Assembly (NCBI GenBank): GCA_016870945.1
Contig: VGAH01000037.1
Span: forward strand, 1 to 8,665
Reading direction: 5' to 3'
Origin: Actinomycetota bacterium
GTDB taxonomy: Bacteria > Actinomycetota > Actinomycetes > S36-B12 > UBA5976
Length of the DNA stretch: 8,665 nt
Within the stretch, counting starts at the first letter, position 1, and each line of letters begins with the position of its first letter. The notes below the pieces were generated by a model that was given only the letters and a program-made list of their open reading frames with translations, searched no databases and was not told the DNA's origin. Below, piece after piece: positions 6,984 through 8,665 of this stretch. The position numbers and the translations under genes are program-made.

Positions 6984-7846
6984 GCGACCCCTTCTCTTGG
7001 CAGGTTTCTGGTGGCAATCACGTCAATCAGCGTCACTAGCCCGGCACCAATGAGACCAAGTAGTGCTGCACCGAATACTGCTACGTAGACCTTGCCAGGT
7101 TGCGACGTGGCCTCTCTTGCGTACTCGACGATCAAACGACCCACGCCACCGCGCGCGCCGGTGGAAATTTCAGCGACCACGGTGCCGACAATCGCTGCAG
7201 CTGCCGAAACCTTCAACGCCGGTATCAAGTACGGGATGGACGACGGGAACCTGAGCTTCCACAAGATTGCGTTCGGCTTAGCGGCATAAGAGCGCATCAG
7301 TTCTAGGTGTGCTGCCGTTGGCGCCTTGAGCCCCCGTAGTGCGCCAACTGAAATCGGAAAAAACGCCAGGTAGGCGGCAATCAGCATGACCGACTGAGTC
7401 TGCGTCCATTGAAATTCCCCGATCTTGATGCGGTTGCCGATACCAACTACCAGGGGGGCTAGCGCAATAAGCGGCACGGTCTGCGACGCGATCACGTACG
7501 GCAACAAGCTGCGCTCTGCTAACTGAGATCTCTCCATCAGAATTGCCAACAACAACCCGATTGAAACCCCAATCACGAATCCGCCCACTGCGATCAACAA
7601 AGACCTACCAGCACCTGCTGCGACCGTTTGCCAAACGGCGGTATCTGACCCGCGAACTTCAGGTTCAAAGAAGCCACCCAAGATCACCCAAATGTGAGGC
7701 ATAGAAGCATCGTCGTAATTTGCAGGCAAAGGAATGTTGGTAGTCTCACCAACCCACTTGTAGAGCTCCCAGAGCACGATCAAGATTCCGACGGCAGCTA
7801 GCCCCCACGCCGCCGAAACCAAACCCTTCGCGAACCGTTGGTTCAC
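6980..7846 (-). CDS. ABC transporter permease (first subunit), SsuC/ThiX-like
   Basis: Inner-membrane permease of the same importer, 288 residues. Hydrophobic segments lie at roughly 10-30, 78-104, 114-136, 152-172, 204-226 and 254-278. The ATPase-docking EAA loop is at about 182-208, beginning LELMRSYAAKPNAILWKLRFP. Compared with permease 2 it has a longer loop between the first two membrane segments (about 31-77), rich in Pro, Asp and Trp and presumably outside the membrane, where it could contact the binding protein. The start is GTG 7844-7846, overlapping the stop of the LLM oxidoreductase gene as GTGA; a purine-rich AGAGG is about 14 bases upstream, too far to be convincing, so coupling to the upstream gene is likely. 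Its stop overlaps the ATPase start. The family call is secure; the cargo is unknown. Confidence 0.95.
   Translation of the reverse strand: MNQRFAKGLVSAAWGLAAVGILIVLWELYKWVGETTNIPLPANYDDASMPHIWVILGGFFEPEVRGSDTAVWQTVAAGAGRSLLIAVGGFVIGVSIGLLLAILMERSQLAERSLLPYVIASQTVPLIALAPLVVGIGNRIKIGEFQWTQTQSVMLIAAYLAFFPISVGALRGLKAPTAAHLELMRSYAAKPNAILWKLRFPSSIPYLIPALKVSAAAAIVGTVVAEISTGARGGVGRLIVEYAREATSQPGKVYVAVFGAALLGLIGAGLVTLIDVIATRNLPREGVA
6988..6995 (-). promoter_or_regulatory. Shine-Dalgarno of the ABC ATPase gene
   Basis: The minus strand reads AGAAGGGG, ending four bases before ATG 6981-6983 and lying inside the end of permease 1. It supports the ATG of the ATGA overlap as the true start and allows independent initiation as well as coupling. 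Confidence 0.65.
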
Positions 7847-8665
7847 GTCTTAGCTAGAACCGCCTCTTTCATCGCAGGGATGACTTTCTGGCCATACGCA
7901 GCCAAAGTCGCGTCATTGTCATCGTGCTGGAGATACAAGGCGAACTGATCAACACCGAGAGCACGTAGCTCTTCTAACCGCCGGATGTGCTCTTCAACGG
8001 GGCCGATGATGCAGAACCTGTCAACTATCTCGTCGGGGACGAAATTCGTATGAGTGTTGCCTGCGCGTCCGTGCTCGTTGTAGTCATAGCCTTCGCGCCC
8101 TTTGATGTAGTCAGTCAACGCCTTAGGCACCCCGCCGCCACCTTCGCCGTATCGAGAGACGATGTCTGCGACGTGATTGCCAACCATGCCGCCAAACCAA
8201 CGAAGTTGATCACGAGCATGCGCGACGTCGTCTGTCACATAGGCCGGGGCAGCCACGCAGATATAGACGTCATCAGGGTTTCGCCCCACTGCCGCAGCGG
8301 CCTCTCGAACCGCTTTGATCGTCCACTCGGCAATTTGAGTATCTGCTAACTGCAAAATAAAGCCGTCACCGACCTCGCCAGCAACAGCCAAAACCTTCGG
8401 GCCATAAGCCGCGACGAAAACCTCCGTCCGGGCGTCGTTGGCCCATGGCAAACGAATGTTGCTTCCTTTGTATTGAACGGCACGCCCGTTGGTCATGTCT
8501 TTTAGCAATACAACAGATTCACGAAGCTCAGCCACACTCACCGGCTTGCCATTGGTGACCCGAACTGCTGAATCACCGCGACCTATGCCAATGACTGTGC
8601 GGTCGCCGTACATCTCATTTAGCGTGGCAAAGACCGACGCGGTGACGGTGACATCGCGTGTTGCC
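7843..8665 (-). CDS. LLM-family oxidoreductase, probably F420-dependent (N-terminus cut by window edge)
   Basis: Luciferase-like TIM-barrel oxidoreductase, related to methylene-tetrahydromethanopterin reductase (Mer). The reading frame is open from the right edge (first full codon 8662-8664) to TGA 7843-7845, giving 273 residues; an internal ATG at 8611-8613 is probably not the start, because the family-like stretch TVTASVFATLNEM continues upstream of it. About 65-75 N-terminal residues appear to lie outside the window, judged by the usual 330-350. Visible family features are GIGRGDSAV shortly after the edge, the strand VFVAAYGPKVLAVAGEVGDGF, and a C-terminal IGPVEEHIRRLEELRALGVDQFALY segment. 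The GIGRGDSA motif resembles F420-dependent rather than FMN-dependent members, and I recall a similar family (F420-dependent, CPS_4081-like) beside pyrimidine-catabolic genes in actinobacteria. It is the first gene seen in this operon and overlaps permease 1 by 4 bases. The substrate is unknown; a pyrimidine or dihydropyrimidine is a candidate. Confidence 0.9.
   Translation of the reverse strand, partial: ATRDVTVTASVFATLNEMYGDRTVIGIGRGDSAVRVTNGKPVSVAELRESVVLLKDMTNGRAVQYKGSNIRLPWANDARTEVFVAAYGPKVLAVAGEVGDGFILQLADTQIAEWTIKAVREAAAAVGRNPDDVYICVAAPAYVTDDVAHARDQLRWFGGMVGNHVADIVSRYGEGGGGVPKALTDYIKGREGYDYNEHGRAGNTHTNFVPDEIVDRFCIIGPVEEHIRRLEELRALGVDQFALYLQHDDNDATLAAYGQKVIPAMKEAVLAKT

Noticed and set aside
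8611..8613. ATG as the true start of the LLM oxidoreductase
   Set aside because: The same frame is open to the window edge and encodes family-like sequence upstream, so the gene continues beyond 8665.
2768..8613. Taurine or alkanesulfonate utilisation operon
   Set aside because: The importer family and aminotransferase would allow it, but there is no sulfoacetaldehyde acetyltransferase, TauD or flavin reductase, and the F420 genes fit poorly. Kept only as an alternative.
1..8665. Mobile elements, CRISPR arrays, tRNA or rRNA genes
   Set aside because: No transposase, integrase, regularly spaced repeats or RNA gene structure were seen; the window is densely packed with co-directional metabolic genes.

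Overview
The window is one continuous gene cluster, entirely on the minus strand, read from the right edge to the left. There is almost no non-coding DNA; the only real gap is 77 bases, between the substrate-binding protein and the aminotransferase genes. Two genes are cut by the window: a luciferase-like (LLM) oxidoreductase loses its N-terminus at the right edge, and FO synthase loses its C-terminus at the left edge. The fused two-domain FO synthase (FbiC architecture), an F420:NADP oxidoreductase and a Mer-like LLM enzyme indicate an F420-using actinobacterium. Base composition looks moderate (by eye slightly above 50% G+C) and several starts are GTG or TTG. I cannot place it more finely than Actinobacteria.

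Layout in transcription order: (1) 8665-7843, LLM-family, probably F420-dependent oxidoreductase; (2) 7846-6980, ABC permease; (3) 6983-6213, ABC ATPase; (4) 6235 (or 6208) to 5429, a second and different ABC permease; (5) 5415-4225, lipoprotein substrate-binding protein of the NMT1/THI5-like type; (6) 4205-4161, a strong hairpin in the only intergenic gap; (7) 4147-2768, class III PLP aminotransferase; (8) 2771-2097, F420:NADP oxidoreductase (NpdG/Fno type); (9) 2100-1, FO synthase FbiC. Most junctions are 4-base stop/start overlaps (GTGA, ATGA, TTGA, TTGA), so the genes are probably co-transcribed and translationally coupled.

How they may work together: genes 2-5 form a complete importer of the family that takes up thiamine-pyrimidine precursors, pyrimidines, riboflavin precursors and sulfonates. 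The aminotransferase is of the omega-amino acid/beta-alanine/taurine type. The other three genes concern coenzyme F420: FbiC makes its deazaflavin chromophore, NpdG moves hydride between NADP(H) and F420, and the LLM enzyme probably spends or collects that hydride on a substrate. The most economical reading is an uptake-and-catabolism operon whose redox step uses F420 and which carries its own cofactor supply. From recalled actinobacterial neighbourhoods I favour reductive pyrimidine catabolism, with the LLM enzyme reducing the pyrimidine ring and the aminotransferase removing the amino group of beta-alanine or beta-aminoisobutyrate. The hydrolases expected for that pathway (dihydropyrimidinase, beta-ureidopropionase) are not in the window, so this remains a hypothesis.
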